Positions 34,366-43,187 of a stretch of 64,000 nucleotides of DNA are shown here, in pieces. The DNA is taken from positions 53,098 to 117,097 of the forward strand of contig CAZGJN010000007.1 of assembly GCA_964526645.1 (NCBI GenBank), read 5' to 3'. Both the position numbers and the translations under genes were made by a program. The stretch is from JADJNW01 sp964526645 (GTDB lineage Bacteria > Bacteroidota > Bacteroidia > Chitinophagales > Saprospiraceae). The notes under the pieces are model-generated. The model saw only the letters and a list, made by a program, of their open reading frames with translations. It was not told where the DNA came from and did not search any database. The stretch's first letter is position 1. Every line of letters begins with the position of its first letter.

Positions 34366-35625
34366 ATGACTGTTTTAACAAAAATTATCGCGGAAAGCAT
34401 TTCCCAGGCATTGCAGCAGCTTCGGGCTAATAAGTTGCGAAGTTTTCTGTCGTTGTTGGGGGTTTCTATCGGCATTTTCTGCATTATTGGTGTGCTTTCG
34501 GCAGTAGATTCGCTGGAGGATAATGTGCGCGGCAGTATCGAAAAACTGGGCAATGATGTTATCTATATCAATAAATTTTCTTGGAGCGAAGACCCCGGCG
34601 ATAACTTCTATAAATTCATGCGCCGCCCCAATATCAATTACGCAGATTATCAAGTTGTAAAGAAAAAAGTCGAGTCGGCAGCGATCACCTCCTACTGGGT
34701 GGGTATCGGGGAGCGCACCCCCAAGTATAAATCGAACAGTGTGGAGGGCACTTTCTATTTGGCGATTAGCTATGAATTCGGAGAATTGTTCAATTTTGAA
34801 TATAGCGACGGGCGTTACTTTTCACTAGCGGAATATCAGTTGGGTGCAAATAAAGCCATTCTTGGCTATGAAGTAGCTGAAAAATTATTTGGTGCAATAG
34901 ACCCCATCGGCAAGGAAATAAAAGTAAGCGGTAGGAATCTGGAAGTGATCGGGGTGCTGAAAAAGGAGGGAGAGAGCTTGGTAAACGTGATGAACTTTGA
35001 TGATTGTATCATTATCTCATACGAATTGGCCCGGAAGGTGGCCAATCTGAAGGATGATCATCCCTTTGGTAGCTCGGCTGTGGCAGTCAAAGCCGCTCCG
35101 AACGTGGCAATGGATGATTTGAAAGGTGAACTCACAGGTGCCTTACGTGCGCATCGCCGATTGAAGCCCAAAGAGACGGATAATTTTTCACTCAATGAGC
35201 TATCTATTATAGCTGGTTTTCTCAATAGCTTTTTTGGTGTACTCAATCTGTTGGGGATTATCATCGGTGGCTTTGCTATCGTGGTGGGCATGTTCAGTGT
35301 ATCCAATATTATGTTTGTTTCTGTGAAGGAGCGTACCAATATTATTGGGATTAAAAAAGCGCTGGGAGCCAAGCGGTACGTCATCCTGCTGGAATTTCTT
35401 ATAGAAGCTATCATTTTATGTGTTTTCGGGGGGCTTATGGGGCTACTGCTGGTCTATGTAGTGGTTACGATTTTATCGGGAGCGATTGATTTTGATTTGT
35501 ACCTTTCTATTGGCAATATCTTTTGGGGAATTGTGGTATCAGTGATTGTGGGGATGGTATCGGGCTTGGTACCGGCTATGCAGGCTTCTAAAATGGACCC
35601 TGTGGTAGCGATGCGCCAAAAATAA
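34366..35625 (+). CDS. MacB/FtsX-type ABC transporter permease
   Basis: The 419-residue product has the MacB layout. One membrane helix lies near the N-terminus (about 24-45), followed by an extracytoplasmic MacB core domain (about 55-270) and three C-terminal helices (about 285-310, 338-362 and 370-400). The text RANKLRSFLSLLGVSIGIF and the end VPAMQASKMDPVVAMRQK are typical. Such permeases work with a separate LolD/MacB-type ATPase to move lipoproteins, peptides or toxic compounds, or as mechanotransmission devices. No partner ATPase or membrane-fusion protein is adjacent. A strong terminator follows. Confidence 0.9.
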   Translation: MTVLTKIIAESISQALQQLRANKLRSFLSLLGVSIGIFCIIGVLSAVDSLEDNVRGSIEKLGNDVIYINKFSWSEDPGDNFYKFMRRPNINYADYQVVKKKVESAAITSYWVGIGERTPKYKSNSVEGTFYLAISYEFGELFNFEYSDGRYFSLAEYQLGANKAILGYEVAEKLFGAIDPIGKEIKVSGRNLEVIGVLKKEGESLVNVMNFDDCIIISYELARKVANLKDDHPFGSSAVAVKAAPNVAMDDLKGELTGALRAHRRLKPKETDNFSLNELSIIAGFLNSFFGVLNLLGIIIGGFAIVVGMFSVSNIMFVSVKERTNIIGIKKALGAKRYVILLEFLIEAIILCVFGGLMGLLLVYVVVTILSGAIDFDLYLSIGNIFWGIVVSVIVGMVSGLVPAMQASKMDPVVAMRQK

Positions 35626-35649
35626 AATAGAAATAGCATTTTCTTCAGA

Positions 35650-35688
35650 TTGCCCGGTATGGCATTTGCCAGCCGGGTAATTTTTTTT
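35650..35688 (+). terminator. Terminator after the MacB-like permease gene
   Basis: TTGCCCGG (35650-35657) pairs with CCGGGTAA (35673-35680), including one G-U pair, with an inner GGC/GCC stem. Eight T residues follow. It lies 24 bases past the stop. Confidence 0.85.
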
Positions 35689-35969
35689 GTACGAACATGT
35701 TTTCATCCAATAGGAAGATTTATGTGTGTTTTATATTTAAAATCAATTTATTACAATTTATTGATTTTATTCAAAAGTTTTTTCCTTAACGGTTTGATAA
35801 TAAATTCTGAAAATAGGCATTCATATAGTACTTTGAATTGAAATCAATCTTTTTAATTTTGAACTTTGTTTCCGAGCGCAAGACGACCTAAAGAGAGAGG
35901 CTACCCGCGTGACCTGCAATCGGATTTAGTTAAAATATTAAAAATTTATATTTGAAAAATAAATTTTAC
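35689..35969. other. Gap before the PorP/SprF gene, with a GC-rich island
   Basis: This gap is AT-rich except for about 50 bases of higher GC (35875-35925). A TAATTTTG box at 35854-35861 and a TATATTTG box at 35947-35954 both match the -7 consensus and point toward the PorP/SprF gene. The GC-rich part could be a transcribed leader, but I find no strong fold in it. A short plus-strand frame at 35650-35841 overlaps the terminator and is not credible. Confidence 0.35.
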
Positions 35970-35977
35970 TAACTTTG
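35970..35977 (+). promoter_or_regulatory. -7 box of the PorP/SprF gene
   Basis: TAACTTTG matches TAnnTTTG and would give a leader of about 17 bases before the ATG at 36000. A TTTG at 35951-35954 lies 15 bases upstream, shorter than the usual 19-20. Confidence 0.5.
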
Positions 35978-35999
35978 CCCATCTCAAAAACTTAGTCCC

Positions 36000-36947
36000 A
36001 TGACTATTTTCCGATTGCTTCCTGTAATACTGATCCTATTGTTTGCTACCGCAAAGACGCAAGCTCAACAGCTTTCCCTTTTTACCCAATATCGAGAGAA
36101 CGCAACTATTGTCAATCCGGCAGCAGTTGATCCTGATTTTCTTGCCTTTGGGCAGAATCTGAGCTTGGGTGCTTCGTATCGGGCACAATGGGTGGGGCTT
36201 GATAATGCCCCGACTACGCAGACCGTAAGGTTTTCGTACCTCAATAAAGAACTGAGTGGTGTCTCTTTTATGGGAGGTGCACATTTGATTAATGACCAAA
36301 CTGGACCGACGGGTTTCACTGGCTTTTACGGGCGAATCGGCGGTATCGTGACGGACGATCCTGAGTACGGAGGGTTCTCTATTGCTTTGAGCCTGGGTGC
36401 GGTGCAGTATCGCGTGGATGCTTCTGAAATTTTCCTGCGCGATGAGGGCGACGTGGTCGGTACGGTCAATCAGAACAAAATTTTCCCCGATGTGGGGATT
36501 GGTTTGTACTATTACCAAACGGTAGGGGATGGCAATTACATGTACGCGGGTTTGTCCGTGCCACAAGTGATTGGACTTGACCTTACTTTCCAAAATGAGG
36601 CGGGTGAATTTTTTACCAAGCGGGTACAACACTTCTATGGCTTGTTGGGGATGTACAAATTTTTCGACAACGATAGCTTCCTGGAGCCGTCCCTTTGGAT
36701 AAAATACGCACCCAACGCGCCTGTCAATATTGACTTCAACCTCCGCTACCAATTGCCTGGAAGCCTTTGGATTGGCACAGGAGTATCCTCTGCTCAAACT
36801 TTCCACATGGAAACGGGCTTTTTGCTGGGTAGCAGTTTTGACAATACCGTTAAAATTGGGTATGGATTTGATTATTCATTCAGCTCATTTGGCCCATCGG
36901 CTGGTAGTACCCATGAGTTGAGTGTTACCTTTGCTTTTGACAGGTAG
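36000..36947 (+). CDS. PorP/SprF family outer membrane protein of the type IX secretion system
   Basis: The 315-residue product has a signal peptide (cleavage near residue 22, AQAQ). The family signature follows: QQLSLFTQYRENATIVNPAA at the mature start and SLGASYRAQWVGLDNAPTTQ (about 58-77). The rest is a barrel of about 14 strands ending in FAFDR. PorP and SprF proteins are needed for secretion or attachment of specific T9SS substrates, and sprF lies directly downstream of sprB in Flavobacterium. Here the order is reversed: this gene precedes the 1956-residue type B substrate by 234 bases on the same strand, suggesting they work as a pair. Confidence 0.92.
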   Translation: MTIFRLLPVILILLFATAKTQAQQLSLFTQYRENATIVNPAAVDPDFLAFGQNLSLGASYRAQWVGLDNAPTTQTVRFSYLNKELSGVSFMGGAHLINDQTGPTGFTGFYGRIGGIVTDDPEYGGFSIALSLGAVQYRVDASEIFLRDEGDVVGTVNQNKIFPDVGIGLYYYQTVGDGNYMYAGLSVPQVIGLDLTFQNEAGEFFTKRVQHFYGLLGMYKFFDNDSFLEPSLWIKYAPNAPVNIDFNLRYQLPGSLWIGTGVSSAQTFHMETGFLLGSSFDNTVKIGYGFDYSFSSFGPSAGSTHELSVTFAFDR

Positions 36948-37181
36948 AAATTCCAGCAATAGGTCAAAAACAGTGGATGTGATTTTGTAAATCTTTAAGA
37001 TTTGCGAAACCCGAAAAGTAAAAATAACCAATTTGACTCGCTGCCGAAATTCCTCTGTTAATAGCCTTTTTACAAAATGTCGAAAAAAATTTACACTATT
37101 TAAACAAGGGTACAGCGTTATTTTTTTCGAGCGAAAGATCATTATAAGAATCTCTCATTTCTCAAAGACACATATTGTCCC

Positions 37182-40100
37182 ATGAAAGGTTTTAAACATC
37201 AGAAATATCGAAATTACATGAAAAAGCTTATAGCCCTGGTGGTGATCTGCCTGACATTCCAGCTAAGTGCCTGGGCACAACCATCGTTTATCTTTCCATC
37301 CGTTGCTCCCGATGTGGGGCAAACCTTCTGTGTGGATGTAAAAGTCAAGGACTTTACGGATATTCTTTCGATGGATTTTTCTATTAACTGGGATCCCGCG
37401 GTCATCGAATTCCAGTCGCCCACTGGCTTTAATCTGCCGGGTTTGACTGCAGGTAACTTTGATGCCAGTGGTGCCGCCAATGGATTTCTTACCCTCTCCT
37501 GGCGTTTTGCCGATTGCATGCCAAATGCAATGGGGGTAACCCAGCCCGATGGTACGGTGGTTTTTAGGCTCTGTTTCAAAGCCCTGGCTGCTTATGGGGC
37601 TACTTCTCCTATTACGATAACCAATAACCCTGTGCCAATTCGAGTGACGCGGGTAAATGCCTGCCCCAGCAATATCGGTTTGGTGACGGAGGATGGTATC
37701 GTATCCATTGGGGTGCGGGCTGTCATGCTTATTGCTTCGCAAGAAGAAGCAAACGAAGGGGATTTGGTCTGTGTGGATTATAGCGTTGTCGGATTTGATG
37801 AACTCACCAGTATGCAGTTTTCTATCAATTGGGATCCTACAAAACTGGAGTTTGATGATGTGATTGTACTGGAGAATTTGGTCAACCTTGCAGAAAGTAG
37901 CTTTGGAACACCCGATGAACCCAGTATCGAAGATGGAACACTGACCGTTTCCTGGTCTTTCTTTAATCCAGACGACCCTGGCGTGTCCGTTGCAGATAGT
38001 ACCGTTATCTTTCAAGTTTGCTATCGGGTGATTGGAGATTGCGAAACAACCGCAAATATCAATTTTGCGGACTCGCCTACGCCTATCGAAGTAGGGAATA
38101 TCGAGGTGCCCAACTTCAAAATCAAAGTAGTACCCAAGGCGGGTGCGGTGAAAATTGGAAAGTGCAATCCAACAGGTTTGAAGCTTTTCGCGGATTGCGG
38201 GGATCCCGTCAATCCCAACGATACGGTTTGTGTGCAAATCAGTACCGCTGGCTTTACCAATGTGAAAGAATTTTCTTACTTACTGGAGTGGAATGAAAAT
38301 GTATTGAAATTAATTGACATTAAAAATATCAATACCGCCCAAATCAATGGCTTTGATATCAATGATTTTAATAGAGATAACGAATCCAATGGTATTTTGG
38401 GGGTTTCTTGGTCCACCGGACAGTTATCGGGAGTATCCCTGCCCGGAGGATCGGGCAACCTTTATGAATTGTGTTTCAAGGTAATTGGTGTAGGTGGTGG
38501 TAGCCCTATCCAGTTTAAAGGCAATCCTCCGATTGTTAGATTGAGCAATGGCAGCAGCATCGGTATCAATCCTACCAATTGCGCTGTTGACATCATAGAG
38601 CCACAAGGCGTAGTGATGAATATCACAAATGGCGAAGCGCCCCTGGGGGACACCGTTTGCGTGGATGTGAGTGTCTCCAATTTTAAGGATATCCTCAGCT
38701 ATCAATTCTCTTTGGTGTGGGAACCCAGCCAAATGGAATTTGTAGGTGTGAAAGACAATAATGTCAACCTGCCGGAAGGAAGTCTTGCCAATTTTGGCTT
38801 TCTGGGGGTGGAAGGCGGAAGCTTGACTTTTGATTGGGAACCCTCTCAGGCGCATACCCTGGCAGACGGTACTGTGATTTTTAGTCTTTGCTTCAAAACA
38901 ACCGGCGAACCCCAAACTTGTACCGACCTTACTGTGGTGGACTTGCCGCTGGAAGCGGAAGCAATCAATACCACTTCGAATGGCAATAACATCGGCGTAG
39001 TGAGCAATGCCACAGAGGTTTGTATCCTTTTCCCAGAAGGCTTTTTCCTCGATATTGGTAATACAGAAGGCGACCGGCAAACATCTACTTGTGTGCCTTT
39101 CAAAGTGGCAAGCTTTGACAACATTCTGTCTTATCAACATACCATTAGTTTTGATCCCTCCTCGTTGGCGTTTGATACTATCCAAATTCCAGGCAATTTG
39201 CCGAATTTGACCCTGTCAAGTTTTGATTTGACTTCTGCCAATGTAGGAATTATCAAAGTGAACTGGAGCAATGCTACAGCTGTAAACCTTCCTGATAGTA
39301 CTACCATTTTCGAACTTTGTTTTAACCTAATCGGTACACCAGAGGATTGCTATGAAATTTTAATCGGAGAACCCGACCCGATGGTCAATACGGCTATCGG
39401 CGAAGGAAGCATCGTTTCCGATCCAGGTGAAATTTGTATCAAGGATCGCTTGATTATCGAAAGCGTTACGATTACCGCAGCCAGTTGCCCTGATACAGAC
39501 GACGGGGAAATCGAAATTGTAGTAAGTGGGGGAGCTGCGCCGGTGGGCATTACTTGGGAAGGAAGTACAGCACCACAGTTTGGACCCAAAGCGCGTAACC
39601 TCGCGCCAGGTATGGTGGAGGTCACTATTTTTGATAATTCAAATCCTGCGCTCATTCTCAAAGATACTTTTGAAATCCCCTTGAATGCAAATCTACCAAT
39701 GGCGTTTGCGGGAGAGGACCTACCGTTTTCCTGTAGCCCGCCTTTAGTTGCTCTGAGTGGACAAGGCTCAGATGGTACTAATTTTACTTACAACTGGACA
39801 ACACTGGGCGGTGCTTTGCCGGCCGATACCAAGCGGAAATCTATCATCGTTTTGGCACCGGGTATTTATATTTTTGAAGTAACGAATACCGAGACGGGCT
39901 GCGTTGCTAGAGATACGATGCAAGTGACACCCGTTGAAACACCCACGGCTGCCGCAGGTACAGATAAGCAATTTACTTGTAGCACTACATCAGTCAACTT
40001 GGATGGGCAAGGCTCAAGTATTGGAGATACCATTACTTATCAATGGACTGCTCAGAATGGAGGAATTATTGCGCCAGGTACAGAGACGCTTATTGCACCT

Positions 40101-43052
40101 ACAGCGACAGCACCCGGTACTTATATCCTTCGGGTTTTAAATTCTAATACAGGTTGTAGCGCAAGAGATACCGTCATCGTCAAGGATGAAAGAATCCTTC
40201 CCAATGCTGTAGCGGGCGCTGATCAGGAGTTGGGTTGCGATGAAGGGAGTAATGTCGTTTTGGATGGCACAGGCTCTGTTGATCCTGATCCGAATGCTCC
40301 GCCGCTACCACTTTCGTTTGAATGGTTGAATGGCAATGGTGAAGTGCTTGCTAATAGTATCACTTTTGAAACTAACACTATTGGCACTTACTATCTGAGG
40401 GTAACCAACCTCGGTAATGGTTGCGTTAAAACAGATACTATTTCAGTATTACCCAACGAACAAGCCCCTACGATAGATGCCGGTACAACGCAGTTGATTA
40501 CTTGTATTGCGGATACAGTTAGTTTGAATGCTACGGTGGGCAATTCTTCTACCTTCATTTTTGAATGGACTGCCACAGAAGGGGGGCAATTCGTAGCAGG
40601 TACTGAAACAAGCCTTACGCCCAAAGTCTTTGTTGAAGGGCTTTTCCAACTCATGGTGAAAGACACGGCTACCAATTGTACCGTTATTGATACGGTAAGG
40701 GTTAGTGTGGACAGAGAACTACCAACTGCCGAAGCAGGGACTGCTGAAACACTCACTTGTACTAATAATACCACCCAATTGGATGGTGCAGGATCTTCTG
40801 CTGGCGATGAAATTACCTATGAATGGATGCTGAACGGTCAGATGATTGCTAATACGCTTCAGACTGCTGTTTCCAATCCAGGTGTGTACTACCTCAAGGT
40901 AATCAACCAACTGAACGGCTGTACTGCCCTTGATTCTGTTTCGGTTGCCATTGACGGAGATCTCCCGCAAGCGATTGTTCCACCTTTGCCCGAAAAAATA
41001 ACTTGTTTGAATGAAACAGTCTCCATTACAGCTTCCGTAGAACCCGCTAATCCAAACTATATCATCGCGTGGACTACCACTGATGGCGGCAATATCCTCT
41101 CTGGTGCCAATACACTTACCATTGAAGTAGATAAACCAGGCACTTACCAAATTAAAGTAACTAACCCAGACAATGGCTGCGAAGGCACTAATGAGGTGAT
41201 TATTCAAGAAGATAAAACTTTGCCAACGGCTTTAGCTGGTGAAGATACCAAAATCACTTGCGCAGTTGCTTCGGTTACCTTGAGCGGTCAGGGTTCTGCA
41301 CAAGGCGACAATATTACCTACGAGTGGACGGCAATTGACGGTGGACTTACGCCTCCAACCAACAATACCATAGAAGTGCAAGTCAACGAAGTTGGACTTT
41401 ATCAATTATTAGTGACAGACATTATCACTGGTTGCTCCAAGGCAGATACCGTCAGGGTTGAAGAAGATAAAATACCACCGATGGTTGCCATTGCTCAACC
41501 GGACACTATTTCTTGTCAGCAAACAACGGTATCATTGGATGCAACTGCTTCCTCTACTGATGTGGTAGCTACCTGGACGGGCTTAGACGGCGGCACTGCC
41601 CAAATTGGTACCAACCAACTGATCGCGGATGTCACCCAGGGAGGTCGCTATGAGCTGCGGCTGGTAAGCAATGTTAATGGCTGTGATGCCAGAGATACCA
41701 TCACCGTTCAGGTCAACGCGGATGTGCCGCAATTACTTATTGCTGACCCTGCTGCTGTCACTTGTATCAATTCTTCTACCACGCTTGATGCCACTGAATC
41801 AATGATAAATGGCGCATTTACGGCTCAATGGACTGCCCTTAACGGTAATGGTAGTGTACAACCCGACGCAGGCAATCCGCTGCGAGCTACTGTTACACCT
41901 GGTTCTTATCAATTAGTGGTCAAAGTGACCGCCACAGGTTGTGAAAGCACTACGACCATCCAGGTAGCCGAACCAGAAGTGCCAATTGCCAATGCTGTAA
42001 ATAACCAGACTATTGAATGCGGCGGTACTGCTGCACTCGATGGTACAGGCTCCTCTTCAGGACCTAATATCACTTACAAATGGTCGGTGCTCAGCGGTAC
42101 GGGTGCAGTGGCAGCGCCTACGACTTTGACAACTACCGCGAATGCCGCCGGGTCTTATCAACTGATCGTAAGCGATAGCCAAACAGGTTGCGCTGATACC
42201 ACTACCGTCAACATTACCCTGAATGTTCAATTTGAATTGGCAAATGCCGGCGCGGATGTCTCTGTTTGTGAACCAACGGCTGCGCTTACCGCGAATTTGC
42301 CACAAGGGACTACCGGGCGCTGGACAACCGCCTCTTCAGCTACGATTGACGCACCAACCCAAAGCACTGTCAATATTGCCAATTTACAAGCGGGCGATAA
42401 CCGCTTTGTTTGGACGCTTTCTGCTACCGGCTGTACGAATTATAGTGCAGATACGGTTGTGGTCAAAGTGGAATCTGCTCCGACTGCTGCTGATGACGCG
42501 ATCTCGCTCAAAGAAGGCGAGACCAGTACTTCTATTTTTGTAGCCGGCAATGACCAATTGGCAAATGTAGGGGCCTGGATGGTCAAAATTACCAATAATC
42601 CTTTGCTCGGTGCTGTTAGTGGCGTTCAGGACGGCAAGGTAGCTTACATCATAAAACCAGGGGTATTTGGCGAAGATGAATTTACCTATGAAATTTGTAG
42701 CGTCAATTGCCCAACTTTTTGCGATAGCGCTTTTGTTCAAATCACCATTCCCAATGACCCCGATTTTGAAGCACCACCTCGCAACAACGGGATCACACCT
42801 AATGCAGATGGCTTGAACGATCAGTTGATGTTTGAAGAATTAGAATTCAACCCTGACCAATACCCCGACAACGAGTTGATCATCTTCAACCGCTGGGGGG
42901 ACATCGTTTTCAAAGCGAAACCGTACGTCAACGACTGGCAGGGCACCAATATGAACGGGCAGAAACTCCCCGAAGGTACTTATTACTACATCCTGCGACT
43001 CAATATCTCCGAAGGGATCATCGTTCGCGGCGATGTGACCATCCTTCGCTAA
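37182..43052 (+). CDS. Giant T9SS type B surface protein with five cohesin-like domains and Ig/PKD-like repeats
   Basis: The 1956-residue product has a signal peptide cleaved near residue 33 (SAWAQ). Five tandem cohesin-like domains follow (about 34-175, 181-322, 325-469, 476-613 and 620-750), each with a DTVCVDVxVxxF opening and an INWDP or similar strand. A SprB-like segment (about 755-838) leads to about eleven Ig/PKD-like repeats (about 840-1765), a cadherin-like segment and a type B sorting domain (about 1868-1956) with NNGITPNADGLND and FNRWGD. It is probably exported by T9SS and works as an adhesin or surface scaffold, with the adjacent PorP/SprF protein as helper. A second ATG at 37218 (MKKLIALV) is an equally good start. 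Two hairpins follow the stop. Confidence 0.88.
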   Translation: MKGFKHQKYRNYMKKLIALVVICLTFQLSAWAQPSFIFPSVAPDVGQTFCVDVKVKDFTDILSMDFSINWDPAVIEFQSPTGFNLPGLTAGNFDASGAANGFLTLSWRFADCMPNAMGVTQPDGTVVFRLCFKALAAYGATSPITITNNPVPIRVTRVNACPSNIGLVTEDGIVSIGVRAVMLIASQEEANEGDLVCVDYSVVGFDELTSMQFSINWDPTKLEFDDVIVLENLVNLAESSFGTPDEPSIEDGTLTVSWSFFNPDDPGVSVADSTVIFQVCYRVIGDCETTANINFADSPTPIEVGNIEVPNFKIKVVPKAGAVKIGKCNPTGLKLFADCGDPVNPNDTVCVQISTAGFTNVKEFSYLLEWNENVLKLIDIKNINTAQINGFDINDFNRDNESNGILGVSWSTGQLSGVSLPGGSGNLYELCFKVIGVGGGSPIQFKGNPPIVRLSNGSSIGINPTNCAVDIIEPQGVVMNITNGEAPLGDTVCVDVSVSNFKDILSYQFSLVWEPSQMEFVGVKDNNVNLPEGSLANFGFLGVEGGSLTFDWEPSQAHTLADGTVIFSLCFKTTGEPQTCTDLTVVDLPLEAEAINTTSNGNNIGVVSNATEVCILFPEGFFLDIGNTEGDRQTSTCVPFKVASFDNILSYQHTISFDPSSLAFDTIQIPGNLPNLTLSSFDLTSANVGIIKVNWSNATAVNLPDSTTIFELCFNLIGTPEDCYEILIGEPDPMVNTAIGEGSIVSDPGEICIKDRLIIESVTITAASCPDTDDGEIEIVVSGGAAPVGITWEGSTAPQFGPKARNLAPGMVEVTIFDNSNPALILKDTFEIPLNANLPMAFAGEDLPFSCSPPLVALSGQGSDGTNFTYNWTTLGGALPADTKRKSIIVLAPGIYIFEVTNTETGCVARDTMQVTPVETPTAAAGTDKQFTCSTTSVNLDGQGSSIGDTITYQWTAQNGGIIAPGTETLIAPTATAPGTYILRVLNSNTGCSARDTVIVKDERILPNAVAGADQELGCDEGSNVVLDGTGSVDPDPNAPPLPLSFEWLNGNGEVLANSITFETNTIGTYYLRVTNLGNGCVKTDTISVLPNEQAPTIDAGTTQLITCIADTVSLNATVGNSSTFIFEWTATEGGQFVAGTETSLTPKVFVEGLFQLMVKDTATNCTVIDTVRVSVDRELPTAEAGTAETLTCTNNTTQLDGAGSSAGDEITYEWMLNGQMIANTLQTAVSNPGVYYLKVINQLNGCTALDSVSVAIDGDLPQAIVPPLPEKITCLNETVSITASVEPANPNYIIAWTTTDGGNILSGANTLTIEVDKPGTYQIKVTNPDNGCEGTNEVIIQEDKTLPTALAGEDTKITCAVASVTLSGQGSAQGDNITYEWTAIDGGLTPPTNNTIEVQVNEVGLYQLLVTDIITGCSKADTVRVEEDKIPPMVAIAQPDTISCQQTTVSLDATASSTDVVATWTGLDGGTAQIGTNQLIADVTQGGRYELRLVSNVNGCDARDTITVQVNADVPQLLIADPAAVTCINSSTTLDATESMINGAFTAQWTALNGNGSVQPDAGNPLRATVTPGSYQLVVKVTATGCESTTTIQVAEPEVPIANAVNNQTIECGGTAALDGTGSSSGPNITYKWSVLSGTGAVAAPTTLTTTANAAGSYQLIVSDSQTGCADTTTVNITLNVQFELANAGADVSVCEPTAALTANLPQGTTGRWTTASSATIDAPTQSTVNIANLQAGDNRFVWTLSATGCTNYSADTVVVKVESAPTAADDAISLKEGETSTSIFVAGNDQLANVGAWMVKITNNPLLGAVSGVQDGKVAYIIKPGVFGEDEFTYEICSVNCPTFCDSAFVQITIPNDPDFEAPPRNNGITPNADGLNDQLMFEELEFNPDQYPDNELIIFNRWGDIVFKAKPYVNDWQGTNMNGQKLPEGTYYYILRLNISEGIIVRGDVTILR
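39700..42470 (+). repeat. About eleven tandem Ig/PKD-like repeats in the 1956-residue protein
   Basis: Units of about 250 bases encode repeats that open with patterns such as TAxAGxDxxxTC and end with GTYxLxVxxxxxGC. One copy (near 42230, NAGADVSVCEP) is more divergent. The same repeat type occurs in the 1810-residue protein at 20310-23540, so the two giants share a repeat pool. Confidence 0.7.
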
Positions 43053-43053
43053 A

Positions 43054-43082
43054 ATATGCCGCACCTCAAAGGTGTGGCATAT
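43054..43082 (+). terminator. First of two hairpins after the cohesin-repeat gene
   Basis: ATATGCCGCACCT (43054-43066) pairs with AGGTGTGGCATAT (43070-43082), 13 pairs including one G-U, around a three-base loop. It starts right after the stop codon. There is no T run directly after it, so it may act with the following hairpin or protect the 3' end. Confidence 0.55.
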
Positions 43083-43093
43083 CCAACAGTCTC

Positions 43094-43134
43094 CAAAGCA
43101 CCCTACAGCTTTATGCCGTAGGGTGCTTTGTTTT
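43094..43134 (+). terminator. Main terminator after the cohesin-repeat gene
   Basis: CAAAGCACCCTAC (43094-43106) and GTAGGGTGCTTTG (43118-43130) form a perfect 13-pair stem with an 11-base loop, followed by TTTT. It closes the PorP/SprF-giant region before the CHASE2 gene. Confidence 0.8.
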
Positions 43135-43187
43135 AAAAAAAGATGTAATTTGGTGTCGCCATAAGCCCCTGTACAAACAAAGCCTTT

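Noticed and set aside
35650..35841. Short plus-strand frame after the MacB-like permease
   Set aside because: It begins inside the terminator hairpin and its composition reflects AT-rich spacer DNA.
37263..38237. Minus-strand open frame of 324 codons inside the cohesin-repeat gene
   Set aside because: It lies opposite the well-supported 1956-residue protein and its translation looks like a reverse-frame shadow (rich in His, Arg, Ile and Cys).
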